From positions 87,117,784 to 87,181,783 of the forward strand of contig NC_072893.1 of the NCBI RefSeq assembly GCF_027943255.1: DNA of 64,000 nucleotides. The letters run 5' to 3'. The notes under the pieces were generated by a model. That model was not told the origin of the DNA. It was given only the letters and a program-made list of their open reading frames with translations, and did not search any database. Of this stretch, positions 12,035 to 23,752 are shown one piece after another. Every line of letters starts with the position of its first letter. The stretch's first letter is position 1. The translations under genes were made by a program, and so were the position numbers. Origin of the DNA: Anastrepha obliqua. Its lineage: Eukaryota > Arthropoda > Insecta > Diptera > Tephritidae.

Positions 12035-13480
12035 CACTGTGTGACAGTGAAATTATTCTTTTATGGAGACCTAGTTCAACTTGTAGGTATAGTAAAACTA
12101 AGAAAAATGGTATAGGAGAAATTTCCAATACAGCCCCAAAATCTCATTTTATGGCCATAAAACCATTTTTCAGTAGGTTGATGTGAAGAATAACTCCTAA
12201 CTTCGCCAATTTCAATTCGATTTCGAATTTGCTTTTTTAGTTCGAAAGAACAAAAACAAGCCTTTTTGACAGTGTTGTGAAATTCAAGAGATATAAATCA
12301 AAACGTTGCCAGAAAAGTCGAATTTCTCAATATTCTCCGATGATGTGGCATCATCAGCCTTATCATAAACCAGATGATTGTTATTTTTGTAAAACGGACG
12401 TAAACGGTCATCATTATAAAACTCGAAAGCACATAAAGTATGCTGATGTTGCAACTGTTAAGAACCCCGTAGTCTCGGACGATATGATTGACTCAACTGC
12501 AGGTCATGAACTGAAGGAAGTTCAACTCATTGCTGATGATGATCAAACTGATAACAATAAACCTGATGATGAAGAGTACTTTCCGTCTGGTTCTAAGTTT
12601 TCAGAACGAGACATTGTATCAAATTCAGATTTTCAGGATCTTTCTCGTGATTTACATACTTCTATCGGGAAGACAATCTGAAACGCTCGCTTCTCGATTT
12701 AAACAATGGAATTTAGTTGATGACGACTTCAGATGAATGATGATGATCGAATTTCTTACAGAGAAGTATTCAAAACTGATGAAGAGAATGACAAATGTAC
12801 CGTACCATACTAAACTCCAAAGGGCCGTTTCCAATGCATTTTTAAGTTTGGAACCAGTTCCGTTGTGTACTGCACCGTACCGCACCGTACAGTGCTGCAC
12901 TGCACAATACTCCAATAAATATTATGTGTTTATAATGACCCTTGTTACTCATTTTCATGCTTCGAAACGCATACCAAATCTCGTAGTAAAAAAAAGAAAA
13001 AATCTTAAAACCCACACAACTCTATTAATTTTAATTCAATTACAGCCAAATATAGCTCATTCGACGCAAAATTAAATTTACTATAACAGTAGTGTACTAA
13101 AAAAATCCTCAATATCGGATAATATCGTAAAAATTATGTCAAAGTCGAAAAAATAGAGAAAAACTAAAAAAATTTCAAATACTTCCGTCTACAGTCTCGT
13201 TAGTTGTCATTTCAGAAAAATTGTCAACACACTGTCAAAAAGGCTTGTTTTTGTTCTTTCGAACTAAAAAAGTAAATTCGAAATCGGATGGAAATTGGCG
13301 AAGTTAGGAGTTATTCTTCACATGAACCTACTGAAAAACGGTTTTATGGCCATAAAATGAGATTTTGGGGGTGTATTGGAAATTTCTCCTATACCATTTT
13401 TTTTAGTTTTTCTATAGCCACAAGTTATGCTAGGTCTCCATAAAAGTATATTTAATTTGTTTTTTTTTTGTCACACAGTG
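12035..13480. mobile_element. TIR element with ~250-bp inverted arms
   Basis: The arms 12035-12285 and about 13220-13480 are reverse complements with scattered mismatches. They share the tips CACTGTGTGACA, the 'atggccataaaa' block and the 'gttcgaaagaacaaaaacaagcc' stretch. TTA flanks both ends (12032-12034 and 13481-13483), compatible with a 3-bp target duplication. The inside holds one frame (12277-12681) and AT-rich sequence. No transposase signature is visible, so the class is open. A TTA duplication would suit a PIF/Harbinger-like element, but this is inference. Confidence 0.7.
12277..12681 (+). CDS. Short TE-borne protein with CxxC/His cluster
   Basis: The 134-codon frame lies wholly inside the TIR element 12035-13480 and starts at the inner edge of its left arm. 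Its N-terminal third is basic and contains MMWHHQPYHKPDDCYFCKTDV, a His/Cys pattern that could bind zinc. The rest is acidic (DDDQTDNNKPDDEEYF). I recall similar 'DCYFC' segments in predicted arthropod proteins linked to repeats, but I cannot name the family. No catalytic motif is visible. It may be a remnant exon of a larger transposon protein. Confidence 0.35.
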   Translation: MKFKRYKSKRCQKSRISQYSPMMWHHQPYHKPDDCYFCKTDVNGHHYKTRKHIKYADVATVKNPVVSDDMIDSTAGHELKEVQLIADDDQTDNNKPDDEEYFPSGSKFSERDIVSNSDFQDLSRDLHTSIGKTI

Positions 13481-13489
13481 TTATTTATT

Positions 13490-14255
13490 ATATTATATTA
13501 TTATATTTTTTTCATTAAACTCCTATTGGAGCAGAGGGCGTCAATAAACCTGGAATTCATATTAAAGTCAGTAGCAGAGTCTTTCAGGGTCTTTACATTC
13601 CAGAATCCGATCATAGTCTTAATACCAGAGCCAAAGGTAACCGTCGATTGATTTGAGGCAACATCTACTTAACAAATGCTGTTGTAAATTCTTAGCACTG
13701 ATAACTTATTAGTGAGTATTCCACTAATTATTATATTTTAATAATTTTAACCATTTGCAGTTCTTTAAATAACTCAGAAAACAATTTCTAATTTATCCAT
13801 TCAATATTAAATATTTGAATTATTTGCTTCTAAATTTTCTGTGACCTCCACAAATGCCTCTTGATTTTTTTTTTACTTCAAATTATTGTGATGTCCACCG
13901 CAAAACAAGCGCTAGTGAGATGTTCTGTCACTCGCTCAGTTTTCAATATTTTGCAAATATTTCATTATTACGTAAAAGTTGACTGAATAAACTAACACAA
14001 TCTGTATCGAAAAAAAAATCTTAAAAGTAAACCTTTTTTTACTAAATTAACCTTACTTCCCTTAGAATGTGACATTTTGCATATAGAAAAAAATTTACGC
14101 TCATATTTAGAGTCAAGCTTAAGCTCAATTTATTTCTCCGCATTTTCACTATAAAATGCGGCAAAGGCTACTAACCATCATTATTATTAGTTTTTGTTTT
14201 TGAGTTTATAGACTTAATTCAATGTAAAAAAGTCGTAGCTAGTTTTCACTCTAAA
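13490..14255. other. Intergenic stretch, no gene seen
   Basis: AT-rich with poly-A/T runs. I found no coding frame, RNA gene or repeat here. Confidence 0.45.
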
Positions 14256-14257
14256 AG

Positions 14258-15749
14258 TATGTTTCAAGTCGACTCCGTATGGCAGATATTTTTATGAGGA
14301 GCTTTTTAATGCCAGAAATACACTCGGAGATTTGCAATTGCTGCCGATAGGCGACCTCTATTAGAAAAATGTTTTTCTTAATAGGACTATGGTTAAGTTC
14401 GTGCGGTTTTTTTTCGAAATTTGAAACTTTATTGACGTAAAATGGTTACAAATTTAATATTTAAAGTATTGTCCATCGCTTACTACTACTTTTTCCCATC
14501 TTTCTGGCAATTCACGGATTCCCTTTGTGAAAAATTCGGTCGGTTTTGCCGCAATCCACGAATCGATCCATTTTTTGACTTCATCGTAATTACGGAAGTG
14601 CTGGTCAGCCAGGCCATGTTGCATCGATCGGAAGAGATAGTAATCGGATGGCGCAAGGTCTGGACTATACGGCGGGTGGGGTAGGACATCCCATTTGAGC
14701 GTTTCTAAGTATGTTTTGACCACTTGTGCAACATGTGGCCGAGCATTGTCATGTTGCAAAATAACTTTGTCGTGTCTATCGGCGTATTGCGGCCGTTTTT
14801 CTCGCAGTGCTCGGCTCAAACGCATCAATTGTCGTCGGTAGACATCCCCCGTAATCGTTTCATTCGGTTTCAGTAGTTCATAATACACAACACCCAGCTG
14901 GTCCCACCAGATACACAGCATAACCTTCAGGCCATGAATATTCTGCGCCGACGTCGATGTTGAAGCATGGCCAGGGTATCCATACGTTGCCCGACGTTTT
15001 GGATTGTCGTAATGGACCCACTTTTCATCGCCAGTCACAATTCGATGCAAAAAACCCTTTCTTTTGTGCCGTTGAAGCAGTTGTTCGCATGCCATAAAAC
15101 GGCGTTCAACGTCTCTTGGCTTCAATTCATACGGCACCCAATGGCCTACCTTTCGGATCATTCCCATGGCTTTTAAACGTTTGGAAATGGTTGATTGATC
15201 AACTCCCAAAGTTTTTGCAACCTCTTCTTGCGTTTGAGCCGGATCTTGATCGAGCAATTCCTCCAATTCGGTATCCATGAACTTTGGCGGCGCACCCTCG
15301 CGTTCTTCGTCTTCCAAGCCAAAATCACCACTTTTAAAGCGTGCAAACCACTTCTGGCACGTTCGCTCAGCTAGAGCATGCTCACCATAAACTTCCACCA
15401 AGATACGATGACTTTCGGCTGCTTTTTTCTTCATATTAAAAAATTCCCCGCAAAAACACATTATTTGGCACGAAATTCGACATTTTCAAGTGTGGTAAAA
15501 ATATTGTTGTTTACGCTTCAAATAAAAAACTTATACTGACGTTTGTGCCTTACGACAGTAGCTCTCCAATGAATGTTTGGAAATGTGGATCGATGGAATA
15601 ATAATCAAGTTACGCCATCTGTTGTAAAACCGCAAGGAACTTATTCATAGTCCTATTAATTTTGGTGTTTCACCGACATTCGAACCTACGTTCACTCTGT
15701 GAATTCCGCATGATAGTCACACACCAACCCATTCAACTGCGGCGGCCGT
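14258..15749 (-). mobile_element. SINE split by a mariner insertion
   Basis: The SINE body (14258-14381) and its tRNA-like head (15656-15749, with B-box complement 'attcgaac') are two halves of one reverse-orientation SINE. The mariner 14384-15653 lies between them, flanked by TA. Removing the mariner restores the order seen in the intact copies at 1096 and 58885. The SINE therefore came first. Confidence 0.85.
14384..15653 (-). mobile_element. Mariner element, nearly intact (DD34D)
   Basis: The element is 1270 bp, has ~28-bp inverted ends (GGACTATGGTTAAGTTC left; complement of the right end near-identical) and TA on both sides. The frame 15461-14454 on the minus strand encodes a transposase open for more than 300 codons. 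Visible parts are the AAESHRILVEVYGEHAL helix region, KPRDVERR, TGDEKWVHYD, QHDNARPH and SPDLAPSDYYLF. There are 34 residues between the last two Asp, as in mariner transposases. The usual start (a MSNFVP-like segment at about 15484) is out of frame because of a small deletion near 15440, so only a later Met is in frame. The subfamily looks like the mellifera/cecropia group. It sits inside a SINE. Confidence 0.88.
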
Positions 15750-15754
15750 TAGTA

Positions 15755-16010
15755 TCCATACTAATGTTAAAAATCACTCTGGTTGACCAGAAATAAACAT
15801 AGAAAATATCGAGGAGTGCTGAAAATTTGAAATTCGAAATTTGAAAAGGTCGATCCAAGGAGCACCAGGAGATTTGATGGCTCTTGAAATACTCAGGCTA
15901 AAAAGCCCATTGTATTTAAAGCTCTTGAAAGAGGAAAGAGATAATCAATAAGGGAAGGAGAAAAGTATCAGAGAAAGAGACAGGAAAGAATAGAGACGGA
16001 GATAGAGATA
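15755..16010. other. Purine-rich intergenic stretch
   Basis: Imperfect 'gagaaagagacagg...gagatagagatag' purine repeats occupy part of this interval. No gene is visible. Confidence 0.4.
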
Positions 16011-16014
16011 GTTA

Positions 16015-16190
16015 GACCTGTGAGAGTTTTCCAGATTCTTTGACTAATCTGTAAATATCCTCCAGTTTTAGAGAACGAATATTACTCATTCTCACGACAT
16101 CGGAGCTCAAAACTCGTAGCCGTGCTCTAGAAAAGACAGGACACTCACAATGGTGGTCATATGCTGACCCCCTGACCTTCAAACAACAAC
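16015..16190 (-). mobile_element. LINE C-terminal Cys/His fragment
   Basis: The minus-strand translation contains DHHCECPVFSRARLRVL followed by MSNIRSLKLEDIYRLVKESG. This resembles the zinc-knuckle-like tail after RNase H in some non-LTR elements. It is a short relic and could belong to the same kind of element as 39735-40985. Confidence 0.4.
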
Positions 16191-16257
16191 AAAAAACTTA
16201 AATAAACATCAACTCCTTCGTACATAGAAAACACAGGCATAAAAACTTAGCAAAATA

Positions 16258-17650
16258 CATTACAAAAAAGAACTTGGACATTTATAAAGTAAAGTTAGGC
16301 AAATAATATTGAAGAAAAAACAACATAATTAGTATTTTGTCGGTTAGCCTTTATTTTTTCTCACAGCATTCAGTCTTCTTGGCATGGATTTGACGAGCTT
16401 CTTGCATGTTAAAGGATCTATTTTCCCCCACTCTTCTTTCTATTTTCCCTCGCTCTTCTATGTCTTTCTTCTTCCTAATAACATAGTTTTTCAGTTGATT
16501 TTCCAAATAAGCCCACAGATGTTCAATTACATTGATGTCTGGAGATTGTGGAGGGGTTTCAAGTACTTTAGGGCAATTGCACATAAGCCATAGACGGACA
16601 TCAGGTGCCTTATGCTTGGGATCATTGCCTTGATAGTACTGTAAATTGTCCTTAATTAAACAACTTGTCAGCTCTTTGGACCAAATTTTCTTTCAAAATT
16701 GATAGGCATTGTTAGTGGTCCATATTGCCATTAATGAAGCGAAAAATCCAGTGCCAGCAGCGGACATACAACCCCCCTGATCATGTTTAACTGTCGGGCG
16801 TAAATTTTTTTCCTGCAACTCTTCATTAGGTCTACTCCACACATAAGATTGTCCCTCTGACCTGCAAATAAAACGTATTTCCAGCACTCGAAATCCTTAT
16901 CCCGATGATGCTTTGCGAATTTTATTCTCTTGTGTCGGTTAATCTCGTTGATGAAAGGTTTTTTTCGAGTTGCACGATTATAATTATTCTTTCGCAACAC
17001 TATACGTTTACTTTCGGGGTTGCAGTTAATATTGAAGTGTTGGGCGACTTCTGTTGCGAGCTTAGGAGCGCTCAAATTTGAATTTTTCTCAACTCATTGG
17101 ACTATCCACCGTTCATCTGCATCCGAAAACGGTTTTGGTCGTCTCGATTTTTTATTATTTTCCACGGATTTTGTTTCTCTGAAACGTTTTATCACGTCGT
17201 ATACCGTTGAACGGGGTCTGTCCACTATTTCTGCGATTTCCCGATTATTAAATTTCTGACTTCAGTTGGGATTTGTCCACGCGTCTACCCAAGAATTTGG
17301 ACTTTTATTCAGTAAAACACGACTGACTTTAATTTATTACGTTTGGTTCTTTCTTTGCATTGTTCTACCGAGACCAAATTAATTGTGGGATTCCCCGTTC
17401 CAAAGTCTCAAACAATCCCAAAAATGCCAGATGTCCGACTTCTTTTTGACACCAATTTTGCGATTGCTGCATGATAAATTTTTTATAACAAAGAGGTAAT
17501 GGATTTGTAAATTATTACTCCTATTTTTAAAATCCTACGAATACCTAATAGAAAAATATAAAAATTAAAATATTTAACATGCATTTATTACAAAAATTTT
17601 GCATTTGAAGCTGCATGCTGTGTATGTCCGAGTTCTTTATTCAGCCATTG
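16258..17650 (-). mobile_element. Tc1-like transposon, broken transposase
   Basis: This 1393-bp element is flanked by TA and has imperfect inverted ends (right complement CAATGGCTGAATAAAGAAC; left CATTACAAAAAAGAAC). Minus-strand pieces give a Tc1-type transposase in order: PKLATEVAQHFNI and KKPFINEINRHKRIKFAKHHRD (17075-16731), then SPDINVIEHLWAYLENQLK (16584-16351), where E in IEHLW is the third catalytic residue. The first catalytic site, expected as LFTDESKF, reads LFAGQRD, and there are several frameshifts. It is not functional. Confidence 0.8.
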
Positions 17651-17757
17651 TACATACATACATATGTACATATATTTTAACGGCTCCTGTAATGTTTTCA
17701 CTATTAAGTATGCAAGCTATAACATTTATGTAGCCTGTCTCCCTTAAGGGGACAGAT

Positions 17758-18949
17758 ACCTGTAAAATTTTGAAAGTTTTTTTTTTTTATAAAACGTGAA
17801 TATAATCCTTTGAGAATATTTCAAAAAAATTTTAGAACGTAAATTTAAGTATTTCTTATATAGGGGTTTTCAGTAAGAGCGCTTCAACTTTTGAACTTTT
17901 TTGAATAAAACACAAACGGTTTGACGTTTTTAACTAATTTTTTTTTTATTATCGAGTTTGAACATATACATTTAATTATGAAATTCGATTTCTTTTGCAT
18001 GACCACCGCGTGCACGTTTTACGAAGTCCAATCGTTGAACCCAATTTTCGACCACTCTTTTGCATAAATCGGCCGAAACTCCAGCAATTTCGCGTTCAAT
18101 ATTGGCTCTGAGCTCACAAATCGTCGCCGGCTTGTTACTGTAGACCAATGACTTCACATAACCCCAAAACCGGACGGCTTGTTAAATGGACCGTAAAATG
18201 GCCGTAAGGCTCTTAAAGTAGCAGCAACAGAACGATTATTTTCATAAAAAATGTGCACGATTTGCAATCGTTGCTCAAGTGTGTAGCGTTCCATGATGAA
18301 ATGTATACTAATGAAGTTTACAAATGACAAGCGAAAAATAAAAAATATTGCGTCGTTCGCCCTCCCTATCGGAAAAAAGTTGAAGCGCACCTATTGAATA
18401 ACCCTATATTATAGAGCGTCAACCGTAACGACTCTATTTTTGCGTTCGACCGCTGGGGAAGCAATAGTTACGTTGTACTCAAACTTTAGTCGCGTTTTTC
18501 TCAAAACTATATTTTTCGGATTGGCGTACATGATAACTCAAAAAGTTATTGGCCGATCTCCCTGAAATTTTACCCACATCTTTGTTATGATATTACTTTC
18601 TATGTGAATTAACAATTTCAAAAATTTTTCAAAGCAAAAATAGTAGGAAAATTCGCCCCAAAATTCATTTTTTTAAGCATTTTATGATATTAATAAACAA
18701 AAAATTGTTTGGTTTTTTGCCGCCGATGCTACAATGTCCGCCGACTGAGAAGCCACGCTGTGGCCTTCCTGGAAGAATTGAGTGTACATCCGCCATTTTA
18801 AACGATTAAAATAACAAAAAATGTTTATATTATTTTAATGTATAAATAAACTGTATGCCAATTTTGAAAAAAATATATGGACTTTTTCATTTTAAATAAT
18901 TTTAATGAAAATTAGGGAAAATATGGCAGTTTGGCAGGTATCGGCTCCC
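17758..18949. mobile_element. TTAA-flanked element, copy 1, with nested mariner
   Basis: TTAA lies on both sides (17754-17757 and 18950-18953), with inverted ends (GGGGACAGATACCTGT left, diverged right). It aligns along its length with the copy at 21273-21957 except for a 547-bp mariner insert at 17861-18407. No coding frame is present. TTAA targets suggest a piggyBac- or Kolobok-type non-autonomous element. Confidence 0.75.
17861..18407 (-). mobile_element. Internally deleted DD41D-type mariner nested in a TTAA element
   Basis: Ends read AGGGGTTTTCAGTAAGAGCGC and the complement of 'gcgcacctattgaataaccct'. The minus strand keeps the transposase N-terminus (MERYTLEQRLQIVHIFYENN, from 18290). 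It is fused by deletion to the C-terminus (FGVMKSLVYSNKPATI..RVVENWVQRLDF), so the whole catalytic core is gone. The uninterrupted copy at 21273 shows the empty site. Confidence 0.8.
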
Positions 18950-18953
18950 TTAA

Positions 18954-19742
18954 TTTCGACTTCGAAACACATTGCGAGCATAGGTATTGTACCAGCATAT
19001 AACCAAAATTTTCAACATTGAATAGAATCGAAATAACGTATTAAATTTATTTACATTTTTATTATATTCTGGCCTGTAAAGAAACAAATTTTTGGAAAAA
19101 TTTACTGCAATGTCCAAAATATTTGAATCACTTGATAATCGCTCAGATTTCTTACATTTTCCGTGCATTTGCTGCTTTGAATTAGGAATGTAAAATATGT
19201 TGCATAGTTCTAGGCTCACTAAAGTAGCTGGCACTCAAACCTTTTCATGAAAAGCCATTGGCGCACCTTGTTCGTCTGATTAGCTCAATGGCACAATCAT
19301 ACGAATATAAATACATATGCGTCTATATGTCAAAATGTTCTAAATTTTTTTTAAATAATTCTCAATGAAATTAAAACTAGAACTTTGAAGAAAAGTGTTA
19401 AGCAAATTATTTATGTATGAGAACTTGTGCCAACTTTGTTTTTGATTTGTTTTTTAATTCAAAATGTGTAGCACTTGTTATTATTAAATATAATTTATTT
19501 TGTAGATTATCCTAACCAACTGTCAGTCGACTGCTTCTTTAATAGCTGTCTAAACTTTCATGTAGCATAGTAAATTCGCGTTTCACGTGAAATGGCTGTG
19601 AAAATCTATACAAATTGCATTGCCGCGAAATATCCCTAAAATTTCACACGTCTCTCACGATAAAGTAGTACTCAGTTCACGCTGTGAAAACAACGCACAA
19701 CATGCCAGCAACATATTTTCACACCTATTTAAAATGCACATG
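18954..19742. other. Intergenic stretch, no gene seen
   Basis: No coding frame or repeat was recognised. The sequence is AT-rich. Confidence 0.45.
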
Positions 19743-19743
19743 T

Positions 19744-19808
19744 TCGGCCGCCGTATCCGAATGTTTGGTGGGTGACTACCATTCGGGTGTGCGTATGTTT
19801 TGAATCTG
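19744..19808 (+). mobile_element. SINE head fragment
   Basis: This is the tRNA-like head only ('ggccgccgtatccgaatg...gactaccattcggg...ttttgaatc'). A-box and B-box positions are recognisable but mutated. The body is missing. Confidence 0.6.
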
Positions 19809-20231
19809 TATGCAAGTTAGTGGAACGTGCTAACTTCCCCAACTTATTAATTCATTCAGAGAGTAGTAAGAGCGAATGAGAACGAAGCTGCAACTACAAC
19901 TATATGAATGATCTTCATTGATTGCAAAGGACAAATTGCGGAATGGAAAAGGTTTTGCACACGGCACGCTAAAGCGGTAGATAAATTCCTGGAAAATGTT
20001 ATTTGATGGAATTAGCAAAAACATATTCGATTAACGGTTAGCAAAATTGGATAGGCTTAGCTTAAGTAAAATATTGTAAAAGAAGTACAGAAGAAGATCG
20101 GCTTTGAAAGTGATCGGTTCATAAAAATAAAATATTCAAATAAATTGAATTGTTTAATTTGCATGAAAAAACAAAATGATAGAAAAAGCAGGCAATGTTA
20201 AATCGTTTAGTGTATTTCTAACACGGAAAAA

Positions 20232-20350
20232 CCACTTGCCGTTCGGAGTCGGCTTAAAACTGTAGGTCCCTCCATTTGGGGTGCAACATCATGACCCACG
20301 CCATAAATAGGAGGAGGAGCTCAGCCAAGCAGCTAACAGAAGTGTACGCG
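20232..20350 (+). mobile_element. SINE 3' fragment
   Basis: The 3' half of the SINE runs from 'cttgccgttcggagtcggc' to 'gtgtacgcgccc', followed by an AT-rich tail. No promoter head remains. Confidence 0.7.
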
Positions 20351-20354
20351 CCCA

Positions 20355-21268
20355 TTATTTATTTATTTTATTTTATAGGATTTAAAATAGAGCGAAAACT
20401 AGCATTCCCTTTGCTAGTGGAGTATAATTGTAATTATAATTTGTTTAAAAACGCTTTTCTTACCAAAGTTGGCCAATTGCTTCTGGGCGATGCTCATAAA
20501 TTTAACGTTTCTTCTCATTTGACAATCAATGTTGCTAGCAACATTTCGCAGGAAATAAAATGCATGTTGCTGGAGAAAATTCACATCTGAGAAGTTGTTC
20601 GTGGAAGTTTCCTACAACAAGTTCTCAACGACAATTCAATTTTTTTTCAATTCAATTTCAATTTTGGAGTGATCGCAGTTTAAATATCCACAGCTCATGC
20701 CTCTTCACCTACTTGCACCATGGATAGTGGCAACTTTGCCTGCAATAATTAACCGAAGATTCAAAAATTCAGATTTTAAAGTCCGTACCGATTCGGCGCG
20801 AGCTAGTGGGTGTGCAGAATAATAAGTGAAACTACGTTTTAATATTTTATCCAACTCAAAAGATTTCAAATTAAAATTTTCTACTACGCTGAAAGTCCTT
20901 GCCTCCATATCAGCCTCTACGGGATTCGAACAAGGAAGTGGTAACTATCGAACGCTACTTTTTAATGAACATGAGCATGATAAGCTCTCAGGTCTATAGG
21001 AAACTGCTGAATATCTTTATAATTTCTATACGGGGTTCCAGTGGCCGAAAAAACTCATAAGCGTGCGATGAAAATGGCAGGATCAATACTAAACCAATTT
21101 AGTTAAAATATAAGTAGGAGTAAATAAGTAGAAGTAATTGAGGAGATTTTACTTGTAGTTCTCAAGCAACGCCGGGGCTTTAAAATCTCTTAGAAACCTC
21201 TAATTTGAGGGCAATTGGTCCACCCAGTATGTTCTAACCTAAAGAGAGAGATTTTCAGTAATTAGCAA
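20355..21268. other. Intergenic stretch, no gene seen
   Basis: No supported gene or repeat. Frames here are short and have no recognisable motif. Confidence 0.45.
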
Positions 21269-21272
21269 TTAA

Positions 21273-21957
21273 GGGGACAGATACCTGTAAAATTTGAATT
21301 TTTTTTTTTATAAAATTTTAATATAATCCTTTAAGAATATGTAAAAAAAATTTTAGAACGTAAATTTAAGTATTTCTTATATTATAGATCGTCAACCGTG
21401 ACGACTCTATTCTTTGCATTCGAGCACTGGGAGAGGCATTCAAACTTTAGACGCGTTTTTCTCAAAACTATATTTTTCCAATTGTCGTACACGATAACTC
21501 GAAAAGTCATTGACCGATCTCCCTGAAATTTGGCACACATCTTTTTTATGATATTACTTTTTATGTGAAAAATCGAAAATTTTTCAAAACAAAAAGAGTA
21601 GGAAAATTCGCCCCAAAATTCATTTTTATAAGCATTTTATTCCGCGAATGTTTTTTCCATTTTTTTTTAATTCATATAGAAATTATGACATTAATAAACA
21701 AAAAAGTTTTTGATTTTTTGTATTCAGGTCACTAACGCCTATGCTACTATTGAGAAGCCCCGCCGATTGAGAAGCCCCGCTGCGACCTTCCTGGAAGAAT
21801 TGAGTGTGCATCCGCCATTTTAAATGATTAAAATAAAAAAAATTGTTTATATAAATGAACTGTATGCCAATTATGAAAAAAATATATTGACTTCTTCATT
21901 TTAAATAATTTTAATGAAAATCTGGAAAAATATGGCCGTTTACAGGTATCTGTCCCC
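21273..21957. mobile_element. TTAA-flanked element, copy 2 (uninterrupted)
   Basis: This 685-bp element lies between TTAA at 21269-21272 and 21958-21961. Its inverted ends are nearly perfect (GGGGACAGATACCTGT and complement). It matches copy 1 at 17758-18949 without the mariner insert. It has no coding frame, so it is non-autonomous. Confidence 0.8.
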
Positions 21958-21965
21958 TTAACTTA

Positions 21966-22380
21966 GCAGTTACGAGAGTGGTTCAAAAAGTCTTAGAAAT
22001 TTTAAATAAAAAACAGTCTACTTGGAAAGAAATATTACGTTTAAACAATTTTTTGATGCCATCTAAATAACACGATTTCTCAGGCTGTGGATTTGTTTCA
22101 TCGGTGTCCTCATTCTATCCAACCAAGCCATTTCTTTATATTTGATGGCCGGAAAGAGTCACAGAGGGCTAAATATGAAGAATATTCTAATGATTAAACC
22201 TTTTTTAAGGCGAAATTGGTGGAAATGACACCGCTTGCAATCCAAAAAAAAACCGTCGTCAGGTCATTTTTATTGACTTAACTTGGCCCTCTACTGCATT
22301 GTTTCAACACCATAAGTCCACCGCTTCATTCACGCTACGAATCAGCTCAAAAACTAATTCGAACTTCGAGGTGACGCAGA
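21966..22380 (-). mobile_element. Possible mariner end and relic
   Basis: The string 'acgagagtggttcaaaaagtc' at about 21974 looks like a mariner-type terminal repeat. Decayed sequence follows, in which I cannot find a transposase motif. The far end was not found and the MITE at 22385 begins next. Confidence 0.25.
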
Positions 22381-22384
22381 TCTT

Positions 22385-22600
22385 ATAGTCCAATTTTGTT
22401 TTTGAATAATTTTCCTATTAAATAAAAAATTATTATAAATAATGAAAGTCTTTATTTTGACCTCTAAGCGCTCCATTGTTTCCCTGTTTGTATGCTATCG
22501 CTGTCTAGTTCACAAGTATAAAATATGATTGACATACAACGCCATTGGCTAAAATTATACATCTTCCGATAGGGTGATTAATTTTGTGCCACCTTGTACA
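22385..22600 (-). mobile_element. MITE copy, mariner-derived family
   Basis: A reverse-orientation copy ending in 'agggtgattaattttgtgccaccttgta', the complement of the family's terminal repeat. The inner sequence ('tctttattttgacctctaagcgctccattg') matches copies at 5929 and 43076. Confidence 0.65.
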
Positions 22601-22604
22601 TATT

Positions 22605-23745
22605 TTATTGTACATTTTTGGAGTTGTCAAACGATTGCATTTATTGTCAATTGTAATAGCTTTTTTATAGCCATATTTAAAATCGCTAGTCCATGTAAAT
22701 AATAAGCCTGTAGTTTGTTAAAATTCACGCACCTTCACTCGTTGATCGTCCAATAGCTTAGAGTTCTTTTTATCGATCACCGACATCTATGCTAATTTTC
22801 GCGGGTTTATCGATCCACCCTTACATTACAGATTTGCAATAATTATTGCCTGTGTTTCTAACTACATAAATCGTTTGCATTTCAACCATAACGGGAATAC
22901 CACAGTAGCAAAATAACTCACTTACCTAAACAATTTTTTTGGCAATATTATTTCATACTCACAAAGCATAGCCCAATAAACACCTGAGTTTTGTCTGATA
23001 ACAGGACAGGTAATACGATGTACATTTGTATTTCCATGCGTATACATATAGCATACACTTGAATATATATGAATATAGTGGTGTGTACACTTGCTCATAA
23101 AATGGGTTGCATGGCTTTGAAACACCTGCATGCTATAATATCTACAAGCATTGCTGATTATTACCCTTACTCGTGTAAGCACGACGTCTGCCGTTTGAGT
23201 TCATCCATTAATGCTTAAGAAAATGACTTATCGAGTAATTTAGTTTCATCGAAGTGCATGAAAAATAAGTAAGATTTGGTTAATGTAATATAAATTTTGT
23301 ATAAACTTTCCTAGCTTTTGTAAAGTCAACTTATTTGTATAGGGACTTAAACACCTAATCGTTCAATATTAAAAACGAATTTTCGAAAAAAGCATATTTG
23401 TCATTTATTCAGGGTCTACTCTATTTATTCACATACATATATACATAAATTATGTCTATATTCAAAATTTTTATACTGGCAGAAAAAATAAACAAATTCA
23501 TAAATTTCATATCCGACCGAATAATCGTACAAAATCGAATGACCTTGAAATATTATTTAAAACCGCCTTATTAGCATTTAGTGGCTAGTCTATTGGTCTG
23601 TAGTACTGAATTTACATGCCTTGGTATAAATATGTCAGGTTAAATATTGCTTTTCAGAACTGCTTTCAGTTCATTTGTTTACCGGAATACTTTATTTATT
23701 AGCTTTCTGGACAATTGATCAAGTGATTGAGTGGGTGTTTGGAGT
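22605..23745. other. Intergenic stretch, no gene seen
   Basis: AT-rich, with short microsatellite-like 'acatacatatataca' runs around 23430-23450. No gene is supported. Confidence 0.45.
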
Positions 23746-23752
23746 ATTTTAA

